DNA from: Thysanoteuthis rhombus
Lineage: Eukaryota > Mollusca > Cephalopoda > Oegopsida > Thysanoteuthidae
Assembly (NCBI GenBank): GCA_963457665.1
Contig: OY735237.1
Location: 7,090,297 to 7,154,296, forward strand
Direction: 5' to 3'
Length of the DNA stretch: 64,000 bases
Position numbers and translations under genes: made by a program. The notes beneath the pieces were generated by a model. That model ran no database searches. It saw only the letters and a list, made by a program, of their open reading frames with translations, and was not told the DNA's origin. Position 1 is the first letter of the stretch, and every line of letters starts with the position of its first letter. Positions 1-11,617 of this stretch are shown in pieces.

Positions 1-55
1 TCCAGGTTTCGCCACAATTCTCTATCATGGACGTCGCAGAGCCAATAATCGAATT
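1..55 (-). mobile_element. RTE-type LINE 3' fragment cut by the window start
   Basis: CGCCACAATTCTCTATCATG and GACGTCGCAGAGCCA match 44009-44050 of the longer LINE copy with few changes. The coding sense is minus. Confidence 0.5.
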
Positions 56-178
56 TGATATCATGTGTATAACGCCAAATATCTGAACATAGTTACTTTC
101 CAACACCTGTGAATGTATTGACGACGAGACATCATAAGATGATTTGAAGGACCGCTGGTATAGGAAATTATGAAAATT

Positions 179-183
<5 letters not shown>

Positions 184-217
<34 letters not shown>
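184..217. repeat. (TA)n microsatellite
   Basis: Uninterrupted TA run. Confidence 0.9.
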
Positions 218-220
<3 letters not shown>

Positions 221-570
221 GAGAAAGAGGTTTGTGAAACTGACGGTTAAAACACGGCCATTTCTGTCCGCTCCGTTTGATGTTTTCGAAAGACAGTTTG
301 ATGAGGATTTTAGTCTTTGAGCTTTAAATTTTTTTTTCGGGCATTTGTTTGAATCTGATCTCAAATGGCATTAGAAAAATCATGTTGACGTTCAAAGGGA
401 AAAAATGGACTTCATCATTCGATCCCAACAGTCTGATTTCTGATTTATAGAAAGTTTTGGTTTTAGCAAGATTTGTCAACGCAATATTTTTTTAATTTAT
501 TTTCTGCATTAACATCAAAGATTGCCTGTCAGAAATCATAGGCAGGTAAATGAACATTGAAGAGAGAAGG

Positions 571-572
<2 letters not shown>

Positions 573-621
<49 letters not shown>

Positions 622-1030
622 TACATACATACATACATACATATATAGATAGATAGAGAGATAGATAGAGACGGAGAGAGGGAAAAGAGGTAGAGAAAGG
701 GAAAGGTGTTGAAGAAGAGGGAGAGAGATGGAAAAAGAAATAGGGAGAGAGAGAGTGTGTGCGAGAAAACAGAGAGAAACGCGGGGAGAGAAAAGAAGGG
801 CTACAAAGGTTAAGAAAGAAGAGTCACAAAAAAGAGTCGGAGAGAGAGAGAGAGAGAGGGAGAGAGGGGGGGAGTAGAGAAAGAGGAGTAGAGAAAGGGA
901 GAGAGAAAGGGAGGCCGAAGGTGAGTGAGGAGAGGAATGAGAAGTGGAAAGAGGGTGTGAGGTATGTAGAGTTAAAAAGAAGGAGTGGGAGAGAAATAGA
1001 GTGAAGATGGGAGAGAGAGAGAGAGAGAAC
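573..1030. repeat. (TA)n followed by a purine-rich GA tract
   Basis: A TA run (573-610) passes through ACAT and GATA repeats into about 380 bases of almost pure A and G. The long ORFs here on both strands are products of the low complexity. Confidence 0.85.
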
Positions 1031-2868
1031 AGCAGAGGATCAGAATTCGACATATTCAGCTTTTCTTTATTTGTTGATAGAAATGAACTTTTATTTTATC
1101 AAAACACAATCATCTATGTTTGAATACGAAAAAAATAATCATGATTTTTTTTTTACAAATATGAAACAATTTTGCAATGACGTCACTGGTTCAAATCAAG
1201 CGAAACAATGAAAAAATAAATCATTAATTATTTCTCCATTGAATAATGAATTCAAAATAATAAACTTTGAACTTTCCTCTACTATAATGTCAAAAGACAC
1301 ACATACTTACGTTATATGAGTTTTTTTTTTATTTGCTGATTATCAACTGAGAGCTGCATGCTTATACTTACTACAGTGGAAGCAAATACCAACTAGAAAT
1401 AACTGTTAGCTCAAAGATTAAACATTAATTTCTAAAGACATATTTGCAGCTCGTTGTTTTAAAAGTGCAAGGGAAACTGTAACGATTCTACTCTATGCAG
1501 ACCACACACAAAAGACGTACAAACGTATCTGACAACTTGAAATGCATAGAAAAACCAACTCTGACAAAATACATGAAAAGAACGAACTATCTACGAGGCG
1601 TTAGTAAAAAAAAAACTTGAAGAACCATGAGGAACCAATGAACCCCAATTGTTAGTTAGTTAGTGCCTTTGCGCTGACTATGGCGTCGGACGTCCTTGTA
1701 AAAAAATCCACATGCCACAAGTTGTCTCGGCGCCGATTTGCAATATGGGAAGCAGACTTAGACGCTGCATGTAACCAAAATGCCAAGTTAACACCAATTG
1801 TTGTTAACCGCTCGGCCACTTTGTACATCCTTCACAGACTATCTAGTGTTAGTACAAATGTACTCTACAGTCAGTATTGTGGGGCATTTGAATGACTTGT
1901 ATTTCCAAAAGGCATTTATGTAAGAATGAAATCTGGTATGTACTGTAATAATACACCAAAAGTATGTCTATATTCTTGTCTGTATCAATCCAAGGGAAAT
2001 AACTCTCATATTTTCACGCAAGAGTTACTTCCCTTAAAAGATCATTTCATTATGAAGACGATTGTTCACAACAATGTTTGAATTCCGTGACGAATTGGAT
2101 TAGCCTCACACTCTATTTATGTAAACTTATGTAATTGCAATTTCAAAATTACTTGAATACTGCCGTCATTTCAAACGGCAATGGTAAATTAAGATAAAAT
2201 GAATACAAATTCACCAGTATTTACTTGAGCATGGAATCATTTAGATTTGTACCTCCGATGCTTTTTATGATAAAGTACATATAAAATCATTATGGTCATT
2301 GGGAAGTCACCGGCATTTTATGTGTTTCTTTCGCTCTGGTTAATGGATTTTCTGCAAATGACGAAATTTCAAAACAAGAGCTATCAAAATTTTCATGGAG
2401 GCCGATCGCCTTGGATCAGAGAAAGTGCTCCGTGGGACACATGGGGGCTTGATAAACCCTGGCTGCATTGCCAGAGCAAGGGTGTAGGACGTTGAAAGAT
2501 CCGAAACACCCAATAACCTCAGGAACGACTGTGACGATGTATCCCAGTGTATCTTGGTATGTGTCTCAAAACCAGATTAAAAAAAAATACTTTTGTACAA
2601 TGCAGAAGACACAAAAAACAGTTTATAAGATTCTTGTAAATCTTTCAATGATAAATAAATTCCTAAACATGTAAAAATCTCTCAGTTAAAAAAGCCCGAG
2701 GGCTAAAATGTTCTCGTCTCTCTCGTGATTCATGGTTCTTTTCTTGACAACAAAATGAATCTAAATTTCATACAACCACGGAAAAAAAAAATCAAAACAT
2801 TTAACCTTCTGAATGCTGAGAGGCAAAGATATCTGTCAGGTCTAAGAAACATTTTTATGCGTATTCAT
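1031..2868. other. No gene seen
   Basis: AT-rich DNA. Apart from the palindrome at 1992-2035 nothing was recognised; the ORFs near 1680 and 2292 lack any motif. Confidence 0.5.
1992..2035. repeat. Short palindrome AAGGGAAATAACTCT / AGAGTTACTTCCCTT
   Basis: Fifteen-base arms with one mismatch surround a 14-base loop. The motif recurs at 59432-59624 and in the array at 52040-53055, and the same kind of motif is frequent in mollusc genomes. Confidence 0.5.
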
Positions 2869-3000
2869 TAGAGTAATACCTCGGTTAACGCTCTTCCAAA
2901 AAAAAGAAAAAAAAAGAAAAAGAAATGCAGGGTTAAATGGCGTTATTTAGGATCATAACATGGCATAGATAGAGATTGTACCAACAATGATTTGAAAATA

Positions 3001-3202
3001 CAGTAAACCCTCGGTATAACGACCTTATTGGGAGACCTTACCTTACATCGGTCGATAAATAAGTTTATTAAGTTCACGCGTTGGCTGCATTCTTATGATC
3101 CGCACGTTTACAGCATTTACTTTGTTCTGTGAATCCAAAGTCAATTGGGGATTGATTCACGACGCCGTTAAAGACGAAATTCGTTGTGGTGAGGGTTTAC
3201 TG
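3001..3202. mobile_element. 202-bp TA-flanked MITE with CAGTAAACCCTC ends
   Basis: The ends are CAGTAAACCCTCGGTATAAC and the complement of GAGGGTTTACTG, each next to TA. The termini resemble pogo/Tigger ends. It lies nested inside the element of 2871-4210. Confidence 0.65.
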
Positions 3203-3318
3203 TATATGATGTCGTTGTTGAGCTCCAACAAGATGAAATGGATTTGTGTTGTGTATCTTATCTGATAGCTATTTTCCGTAGCTAGTAAAACATTGGTATA
3301 TAATAACTTTTTGAGTAT

Positions 3319-3351
3319 ATATATATATATATATTATATATATATATATAA
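3319..3351. repeat. (TA)n microsatellite
   Basis: TA run with one phase change. Confidence 0.85.
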
Positions 3352-3464
3352 AGTGAGGTAACTCATCCACTGTAAGCTTATGCAATGCTCTTCCATAGGA
3401 ATAGAGCACTCTGGTGGAAGAGGGATATCTGTGTAAACAAATATATCGCTTAAATTCTACCTTA

Positions 3465-3624
3465 CTGACTGTCCAGTTCCGCAGTTCAGAGGTAGGATAT
3501 CGGCCTGCGGGTCTGAAGTTAAGATTTCAATCCAGCCTCGTGGTACTGGATGGGACAATGGAAAGTCTATAGCCACACTGAAGAGATGTAATACATCGAA
3601 ACAGCTGTCTGTGGATGACACAAT

Positions 3625-3661
<37 letters not shown>
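3465..3661 (+). mobile_element. tRNA-derived SINE carrying a hammerhead ribozyme, copy 1
   Basis: From 5' to 3' this copy has a TCCAGT (3472-3477), an A-box-like GCAGTTCAGAGGTAGGATA, a B-box-like GATTTCAATCC (3523-3533) and the partner ACTGGA (3545-3550). A 20-odd base linker, a complete hammerhead motif (3573-3614) and a tail ATGACACAATTAC running into (TA)n follow. The A and B boxes suggest RNA polymerase III transcription from a tRNA-like head. The same order is seen at 38541-38705 and 50283-50418 on the other strand. It encodes no protein. It lies inside the pogo-like element of 2871-4210. Confidence 0.7.
3573..3614 (+). ncRNA. Hammerhead ribozyme, type I with short stem III
   Basis: Stem I is CCACA (3573-3577) with UGUGG (3610-3614). 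The core CUGAAGA (3578-3584) fits CUGANGA. Stem II is GAUGU/ACAUC around AAU, then GAA and A15.1. Stem III is only A-U and C-G around the loop AGCU, and U16.1 C17 gives a GUC cleavage site after 3609. Every invariant core base is present. Such two-base-pair stem III hammerheads are known from Penelope-like elements and animal retrozymes, where they act best as dimers. Confidence 0.75.
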
Positions 3662-3664
<3 letters not shown>

Positions 3665-3754
3665 TTTATTCTCATACAATCAGCACATAGATCAAATTGT
3701 ACAGTATACAGTTATTCTAGGGACTTCCATGGTGTTGTGCTTTATCAATTATCT

Positions 3755-3862
3755 CGGTAATTCGGAAAACTGATCCAATTATAAAAAAAAGAATGTCACA
3801 ATGATCACGAGATCTTGTTGGATAATCCGAAGTTCGGATTATCGAGGTTTCTCTGTATACAG
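3755..3862. mobile_element. pogo-like end fragment
   Basis: CCGAAGTTCGGATTATCGAG, then GTTTCTCTGTA, resembles a pogo/Tigger terminus. No matching left end is clear. A TCTCGGTAATTCGG block lies 80 bases upstream. Confidence 0.35.
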
Positions 3863-4212
3863 TTACTTTAGGAGGATTATCTATGATGCTGTCTTTTATT
3901 GATCACTGCTACTTACAACTGAACGGTTCAATCACTGTTGCTGGGTTTAACTTATTCATATGATCTGACATTCATATGCGTATATATGTATTTTGTCATT
4001 CGAACCACACTGGTAGTATTTTCATCGAGGTGACTCAATTTTACCACCACCTGCACTTAGTTTACGAGGTGAAAAACAGTCGCAGGGATCCATAATTTCC
4101 CTTGGAATGCTAAGTTTATTTTCATGATTTATTACAGGAACTTATTAATTTATTATCAAAAATATTTGAAAAAATGCGAAGGTGGAGTAGCGCTAAGCGG
4201 GGTATTACTGTA

Positions 4213-6039
4213 TTCAGAAGGTTGACTATTAACAATTAAAATCACAAACCAACTACATAATTTGTACGGAAGCAACGCTGAACAAAACAAAGACAATCAA
4301 ATGCAAATTATCAAAGAGCAAGGATAAAAAGTTGCTCGTTAGTTGCTTGAACGAGAAGACCTTGACGCGCCAAGCAGTCATTCGACACTCACATGCAATT
4401 GACTTGGTGTATAGCATCCTATAGAAGCCGAGGGCTTTTCATTTAGCTTACCTTCCATTAGAGAGAGAGTCATACCTAACAAGATAAAATAAAGCATTAA
4501 GAATTTTCAAAGAAAATTACAAATAACTTACAGAATTTGGACTAAATATACAATCCACACCCCCAAATTGATTCTACTCAAAAGCGAAAGATTCCAGATT
4601 ACACTGTGATCATAATTTAAATTGAATTCATAAAAACAAGGCTGATATGTAACTATTTCTTTACAATAAGCTTTTATGTTATTGAGGTATGAATTTTACA
4701 TTTCATCCTTGTTTTCACTAAATTAAATTGGATTTTGATTACGGTGTAATATGAGAATTTGCACTTACGTGTTGAATCAATGTTGGGGTGTGGATTGTAC
4801 ATTTGATCCCCTTTTGTTTATTCATTTTCCAATCTTTCATTTGAAAGAATATTTTCGGAATGGATCAAGAGGTGTTGTTAAATATTTGTTTCATTAGTGT
4901 TTCCCAGTCTTTTCCAGACCACGGCCCGCTCTTAGACCGTGAGTTTCATCCGCAATACCATAGAGTCGATCAAAAATGATACATTGAAAAATCAGATTTT
5001 AACATTTTATTTTCTTAAATTCGAAGATTTTATAACTAAAAATCTGATTTGTACATAAGTATCTGAAAGTATGGTAGATTAAAATGAAAATAATATCAGG
5101 CAAATAACATTATGCGTTCAAAGTATCAATTTGTAATTTTTGCCCTTCGCTCCATTCATCACCTAAGTGGTGATGAATGAACGCCCTCTACCGCCCACTT
5201 TGGTAATCTCTGGCTGAGATCATTTTAGCTAGCTCGTGCACTTACGCTCGTTACGTTATCAACCACTCCTACCTGGGCTTACCATATCACAAGTTTCTCC
5301 TGTCTTGGCTTGCGATATGTGAAATAGGATTGGGGACAATGAGAGCCCGAGATGGCGTCACTCACGTCATCATTCTTGCTTACAGTACCCCGTATTCCCA
5401 GGTGGTCACCCATCTTGGTGTTTCGTCGCACAAGAACGCATATATCCAAGTATATTTCGCAATATGCCCTTTCGATCATTTTATGGATAAAAATCCAGTT
5501 CCAGGTTCACTTGGGTTTTAACTACCATGTTCCATTATACGGGCATCCATATTTATATCCATTATGCAGATTCGTATTTATCTCCCTTGATCGGCCTGCA
5601 ACTACCTGGAGCAAATATTTGAATATCTTTCAGCCATTGATAGATTAATGCTTTCTTTTTGATGTCGATACATTTGATTATTACATAATTTACGAAGCTT
5701 TCGGACGATCAAATTAACTTTTAATTCACCTTAGATAATGTATGTACTTTTTGGAATATGATTCATTCATTTTTTAGGAAATGTGTTGACTCTTCCTTGC
5801 ATATCCATAATGTTTGTAAACAAACGTAAGATATTTACCACATCAGTATTTACTAAAACCTGAGGACACATCGTATTTTACAGAATATAAGACGCTCTTT
5901 CTATCTAGTTGTCTCAGGAGAAAAACGCTTTATCAGTTATTAGCTAAAGTTATCACACTACGTAAATACTGTAAACACAGCCAGCCATTATGGGGAGTTT
6001 ATATAGATTTGAATAGATAAGAGCAAAATAGAATAACCC
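4213..6039. other. No gene seen
   Basis: AT-rich. Overlapping ORFs at 5279-5648 on both strands have no recognisable domain and no matched splice sites. Confidence 0.45.
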
Positions 6040-6337
6040 GTTAGTGTTGAGGGCTATAAAGATCAGAGGAAAAAGAGGATATTTTTCATTAATTTGTTCG
6101 AGAGTATGCCAGCAAAAATTGAGATGTGTCTCATATGGTAGAAAATACAGTTGTAAAAAACTACATTCACAGACAGCCACTGAGCTGAGAAATAATCTCT
6201 TCTTCACTCGAGTGACCAAACCATGGAATGCTCTCAGTGAAGAAACTTTTTCCACCAGATCGATCAATACTTTCAAAAACAACTTGATGAAGGATATCGG
6301 AAACTCAAAGTTCGACAATAAATTTTCGTATTAGCGC
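6040..6337 (+). pseudogene. Jockey/CR1/L2-type LINE, end of reverse-transcriptase ORF
   Basis: The open frame 6044-6334 ends with RNNLFFTRVTKPWNALSEE and SINTFKNNLM. This is the usual C-terminal signature (FFxxRVxxxWNxLPxx...SVNxFKxxLD) of Jockey, CR1 and L2 group non-LTR retrotransposons. Only about 95 codons remain and the 5' part is gone, so it is a 5'-truncated insertion. A stop follows the signature as in full elements. Confidence 0.7.
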
Positions 6338-6576
6338 AATCCTACCTTGTGTGCCAGACCGAGCAAGATTGTTTGGTAGACTGTGTGAGGTTTCGTGACG
6401 CAATCCACCCGTCATTAAAACCTATTTGAAGGTATTGAGAGTATAAACAACTTCAAAAGGAAGAATCCTCATTGGGGTTCATCTAACCCTTTCAAAATTA
6501 ACTTATTAAGGTGCTTAATGCTTGAATTTTCAAAATGGTATAATCTTCAATTCTATTCTCTATACTACTAACTGTT

Positions 6577-6631
6577 CGTGTGTGTGCGTGTACGTGTGTG
6601 GGTCTGTATACGTGTGTGTGTACGCACGTGC

Positions 6632-6681
<50 letters not shown>

Positions 6682-6712
6682 ATGTGCATACGGGTGCGCA
6701 TGTGTGTTAGAT
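6577..6712. repeat. (TG)n microsatellite
   Basis: An imperfect TG-rich start leads to a pure TG run at about 6636-6680. Confidence 0.9.
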
Positions 6713-7689
6713 TCCTCGCACTCCAGCAGATGGATAAAATGTCTTTCTGAATTTATGGCTGTGAAACTTTATAGAAGAAGACCTATTTACGTAAGTTGGG
6801 CGTGTCTAAATTTGCTCTCCAACTTCCACCTCAGGATTTATCAAACCTTTCCGGATTTTGCATCCCCGCCCCGGCCCCGTCTGTTGGTCTGAAATAATAC
6901 GTTGAAAATTGAATTTCAATAAAATTGGTATTTTTCAATTGAAGTATTTATTTCAAAACCGAATTGTATAAAAGTATCTAATTGTGCTTAATTAATTGGT
7001 ATGAAATTGATCGCTGTGAGGGGTGGGCCTGATAAAATTGATATTCTTTGCTCCCTTGCCCCCTTCCCTACGCTTTGTCTTCCAATGCTCACTGTCCCTT
7101 TGTCTTCTAGTGCCCGTTTGAGTCTTTCAGCGTCCCTAAGGGGTGGTGACGCTCACTTTGGGAATCACTTTTCCAGCTTTAAGAAAGAGCGTTCCATTCG
7201 GTCTTGAAATTATACTACACCTCCATTCAAGTTTAGTTGTAAATCTGGCCCCCTCAGCATCTGTTAAAAACCAACGTCTTATCGGCTTTTTAGGCTTCAG
7301 TTCTCTCACGGAATTCTATTAGTGGAGGCTTGCAGATAATTTTTATCGCCCAAATAACCCATTTCGCACAATCCTTATTTCCTTTGAAGACGTTAAAATG
7401 AAATGGATTTAATACCATTCTCCGCCTTGCCTCTTAGGGCAATCGTTAATAATTGAGATATGAAATCTCTGAAGTCTTCCGATTTGTTTATTCATTAATT
7501 CAGATTGTCCACACCCAGCTTTTTGGTGCGTTATCGATGATCAAACGGAGATCTTTGATGCCCAGGATGATTATAGACTCCAGGTCACCAAAGCCTCTCA
7601 TAATGTTTAGAAAAACCTATTAACTACGGAAGGTGTAAGAGATATCCATTGCAAGGGGCGGTACTTTAAGAAAATATTATTGCCACCCA

Positions 7690-7925
7690 CTGCCAAACGA
7701 TAATGAAAGATTTCAATGCAAAAACAATCTCTGCCACATCTTAATGAAAGATTTCGATGCAAAAACAATCTCTGTCACTTTTTAGTATTATTAGTTCTCG
7801 ATCATAAACAAACTTTCTGCCACTCCCTGCCACACTTCAATCAAATATTTCGATACAAAATCTATCCCTGCCACACGTTAATGAAATATTTCATGCATCT
7901 GCCAGGGAATGGCAGGGAGAATGTC
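7690..7925 (+). repeat. 41-bp minisatellite, about five diverged units
   Basis: The unit is CTGCCACATCTTAATGAAAG followed by ATTTCGATGCAAAAACAAT. Units differ by insertions. An ORF across it is a shadow. Confidence 0.55.
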
Positions 7926-8021
7926 AGGTATAGTTTTAAACTCTGGGTCACAAACCCTCTAATTATATTTTGGTTAAACGCAGAAGGTGGCAGGTGTAAT
8001 GGTATCCAGTCGCATCACATT

Positions 8022-8225
8022 TGACAGACCGGTCCTCGTATGATTACCGAAGCTAAGCAACGTCGAGCCAGGTCAGTCGATAAGTGACCAATTGGTTATA
8101 CCAGGTGCTGCATGTCTCCCGTGGCGATTCGTCAATCATCCTAAGGAGAACACCGATCTCGAGACTACGCCCAGTAACCCACCCATTGAATCCTTTAAAT
8201 GGCCAGGCTGCGAACGACAAGAAAT
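8022..8225 (+). mobile_element. 5S-rRNA-derived SINE, copy A
   Basis: The head (about 8030-8110) matches the 3' two thirds of 5S rRNA: ACCGAAGCTAAGCAACGTC, GAGCCAGGTCAG and ATACCAGGTGCTG. The body contains CGTGGCGATTCG and GGAGAACACCGATCTCGAGA and ends GGCCAGGCTGCGAACGAC before an A-rich tail. The first 40 or so bases of 5S are missing, so it is not a working rRNA gene, though 5S internal promoter blocks remain. The body recurs in the other copies. Confidence 0.7.
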
Positions 8226-8504
8226 GAACGAACGAATCTATTGCAAGATTAAAAAAGAACCCTTCCATTGCAAGATAAGCCATTGTAAGATAAAAGGCCT
8301 GACTCAAAGATAGAACTGAGTTGCCACCAACCATAATGAAAACTATAGAAATTCTATTGAATTAGCCATAGAACTGTAATGGCGGAAATTTCCGTCAATC
8401 ATTGTTAATGGGTTAATGCCAAGAGCAGGTAAAGAATCAATGAACACTATAGATCGCGTTTGCCTGATGAAATCAAAGAATACTTTGGAATCAATCAAGG
8501 GGAG

Positions 8505-8640
8505 ATCATTCAGAGAGCCCTCCCATGCAGATCCCTTTTGATCCTTCTGGAAGAAGACCAATCTTTACAACACCGAGTAACACAAGCCATAGGGTGAAAG
8601 CTCCCATCCACTTCCACCCAGAACCCTTTCATTAATCCAG
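8505..8640 (+). mobile_element. 5S-SINE body fragment
   Basis: GAAGAAGACCAATCTTTACA and GTAACACAAGCCATAGG match the body of the 5S-headed SINE (compare 16560-16620 and 49820-49870). No 5S head precedes it, so it is a 5'-truncated copy. Confidence 0.45.
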
Positions 8641-9294
8641 CTGTTTTATCAGAATGACAATATATGAATGAAAAAAAATGAGCCAAAAGAAGTTGTTTAA
8701 TATTTATTCCAATCACTATTCAGACAAAATACTCATGAAAATCTAATTTCAACTTCCCCTGGCTTTTATCGACAATTAATACTTAATGCCACGGTGTATC
8801 AACTGATTTTTACTGGGGGTGCTGGCCCTCAATTTGCTGACCAAATAAGGGAAGAAATCGGTATTGCCAAGTACGCTTTATTATTTATAGCTACAACTGA
8901 GATTTTCTAAAATGGCTAAGATTGGCCCAGTCTATACATATAAATGCCGTGCATGTTTGATTGTATATTTTCCCCTGGTTTCTTCTGTTCGGGTTCTGTT
9001 ATAAACTATAAGTCATAATGGACTGGACCACGTGAAATAGATACTAACAAGGGTAACAAATAAAATTATAGGGTTGTAATAAAATGAGGCTGTTCTGACA
9101 TAGCAATGAAAAATACTTTACAGAATCGTTGGTTGTTTGGAACTAAAATATTATAAAAATAAGTGTGTGAAAGCGAATAAAGGAAATGTTAAATATAGAG
9201 TTGAGACTTGAATTATTAAAAATAAATCACCTATCAAATTAGCTTTGATTTAGTGACGGTCCATACATAAATAACTGCGTCATTTTTACTGTTT

Positions 9295-9460
9295 ATCAAT
9301 TAACATAACTATCTACTAAGGCTCCTGGACAAATTTTATTTCAACATTCACGTTTGATAAATTCACCAGATTTAATCAGCTATAGTCAATATGTATCGCC
9401 ATATTGGGAAAAAAATCAGCCTGATCTAACAGAAATATGGGCAATTTGACAACTCTGGTA
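9295..9460. repeat. Dispersed repeat shared with 31285-31400
   Basis: TTCACCAGATTTAATCAGCT, AATCAGCCTGATCT and GGGCAATTTGACAACTCTGG have counterparts in the same order at 31285-31400. The end resembles CAGGGTTGCCAAA-type termini on the minus strand. Confidence 0.45.
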
Positions 9461-9680
9461 GACACTTGCCAACAGGAAGGGCATTGGGGGAGCAGTACCC
9501 CATGGGGGTGGGGGCTTGGAACTTCCGAAAGAAATGTCGAAATATCCAGGCATTAAGTGGATAAAAAATTTGATTATTATCATTTATATATGCTTCTTTA
9601 GAATTCACAACTATACTCAAGCTGGTTCCCTTTTGGTAGTTTGTAAATATTTAAACTGCCATCGTTGGAATAAAAACTAA

Positions 9681-9741
9681 GCTCCCGATGAGACTTGAAC
9701 TCACTACCCCCTACTGTTCTTGTCGTCTGAGCTACGGGAAC
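9681..9741 (-). pseudogene. tRNA-like sequence with intact acceptor stem, shortened middle
   Basis: On the minus strand GTTCCCG pairs with CGGGAGC over seven positions (one G-T). TAGCTCAGACGACAAGA fits the A box and GAGTTCAAGTCTC the B box. It is only 61 bases, about 11 short, with the loss in the anticodon region. It is a tRNA pseudogene or SINE head. Confidence 0.5.
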
Positions 9742-10928
9742 TCGTGGCAAAAAAGTAAGTATAAGCACGAAAAATGATAATAATGATTTACCGTAGCTCA
9801 TCTAATAAAAATAAATAAAAATAAATATATTACCATTCAACAATCAAATACTAATAGTATGCTACAAGCAGAAAACGTGAAAATTCCACGGGGGTTGACA
9901 ACTAAGATTATCCATTATCTCATTCCTCTGTTCTCCCCTCTTGCTTTTTTATTATCATTTTCTCCCTTATCCCTTATCTTCGTTGCCTGTCAGTGTTTTT
10001 TTAAAGGTCTAAATGTTATGGAAATATTGGTTTCACGAGCGAAATTCTATCCACCATTTAGTAAACTGCCCTTTCCCTCTGTACCCTCTTATTGAACTAC
10101 CTAACTCTCTATTTCTATCCTCTCTCTTCCTACCCCCTGATTAGATTACCAAACTTTCCCCTTTTCGTTATTACTTAACGTAACATTCGATCACAGGTGG
10201 GAACACGCAGAATGGTAGTATAGACATGCTGAGTACTGATTGTAGATCAATATTTGAAACCGTCAGCTTAGACTGTCACCAAAACTATCAACATAGGTTT
10301 CTTCATTTTGAAGTCGGTTTGGTTGACTATGTATGTATACATCACGTGTTAAAATCTCATCAATAGAGATATAGGGTTGAAAATGTCAACATTTGTTACT
10401 TATTATGTCGAGAAAAAAACGGTTTTTGTTCTTGAAAATTCTCTCCTGAACAGGTATTTTATGGGGGTTTAATTTGAAATTCAATTCTATGTTGAATCAA
10501 TCCCTCAGATCATGCCCGGGGACCCGCACTTGTTTTTTTGTTATTTTTGAAAATTCAGCTTTTTTAGTAATAACTGCTCAACAAAATGCAAGAAAGTATC
10601 ATATTTATCATCCCTATTTTTTAATCGATCACCTCCAACTCTACATGCTAGCAAAAGCCGTTGGTCAAGCAACGTTTTCTATTCAGTGACTAACCAGACA
10701 CGTTCAGAGTGTTAGGCTCACGAGCTATTTCTAATGATTTCCGTCTTTAGTGAGCGCTGCATTAAGCAAGCTTTGTGTTGAAGCCTTCTTTATTAGACAA
10801 ATATCCAATGTGCTGGTGACTGCTAAATTCATAGAACAGACGAATGTTTTAATGCTTTTAGTCATGAATAAATCTTGTTTTATTCAAAGTTTGACTCCGA
10901 AATTAGTAATTTACTTTCAGTGCCATCA

Positions 10929-11475
10929 TCATCATCATCATCAGCCTTTTATCGTCCGTCGTCCGACATAGACCTTCTCCAAGATTCGCCAGACCTCTCA
11001 GTCACGGGTGACACAGAGCCAATACTTCCTGAATTTGTTCAACTCTGTTGGCCACAATTACGCATATGATCTCTGGGGATCCTCATTGTGAGTCATAATG
11101 TCCTACAGTTATCTGACATTCTTGCAACATAATCAGCCAATTACAATTTGAGATTTCTAATGGCTCTAATGATATCTCTGACGCTTGTCTTTTCTGCAAT
11201 ATACTGTGCTGTCCTGTGATCTCTCCATGTGATGTTGAGCAGGATTCTTCCTTGAACATATTGCACGGTTCTCAGTTTAAGGGTCAGTCTCTTAGTTAGG
11301 TTCCATGTTTCAGTTCCATAGGTGAGTATCGAAAGGATGCTTTGGTTGTGTATCCTTCTTTTATAAGACTAGAGGTATTTTCTTGTTCATGAAAGTTGAG
11401 CTTGCTCAACCGAAAGTTCGCTAACCTACTGTATGATTCTCCGCTTGATTTCTTCTTTTGATTCTTTCATGGAGA
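10929..11475 (-). mobile_element. RTE-like LINE 3' end, decayed
   Basis: This is a diverged copy of the element at 43955-44505. Both begin on the plus strand with (ATC)n and CAGxCTTTTATCGTCCG, which is the LINE tail (GAT)n, and continue through the C-terminal part of the reverse-transcriptase ORF (TTAGGTTCCATGTTTCAG shared). Frameshifts break the frame. Confidence 0.6.
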
Positions 11476-11617
11476 TGTGTGATCTGCAGTAAATGTTATG
11501 GTCCACTTTATTGGATTTCGCTTTTGATTCGTTTTCGCTTTTAATCGTTGTGTCTTCGTTGTCAACATATTTGTTGTGCACGGTGTTTGTGAAAAAAGTC
11601 AACCTGCCCACATTTCG

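Larger units (their letters stand above)
2871..4210. mobile_element. pogo/Tigger-like element with nested insertions
   Basis: The left end AGTAATACCTCGGTTAACGC and right end (complement) AGTAATACCCCGCTTAGCGC form inverted repeats, and TA flanks both sides (2869-2870, 4211-4212). No transposase is recognisable. The interior carries a smaller TA-flanked MITE, TA microsatellites and the SINE-hammerhead copy 1, so it has been a repeated insertion target. Confidence 0.6.

Noticed and set aside
529..1053. 174-codon minus ORF rich in Ser, Leu and Tyr
   Set aside because: It is the translation of the TA, GATA and GA simple repeats; no unique protein sequence.
5279..5648. Overlapping ORFs on both strands
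   Set aside because: Three frames open over the same short DNA, no motif, no splice sites in phase with anything.
9681..9741. Functional tRNA gene
   Set aside because: Acceptor stem pairs, but the molecule is about 11 bases short with no proper anticodon arm.
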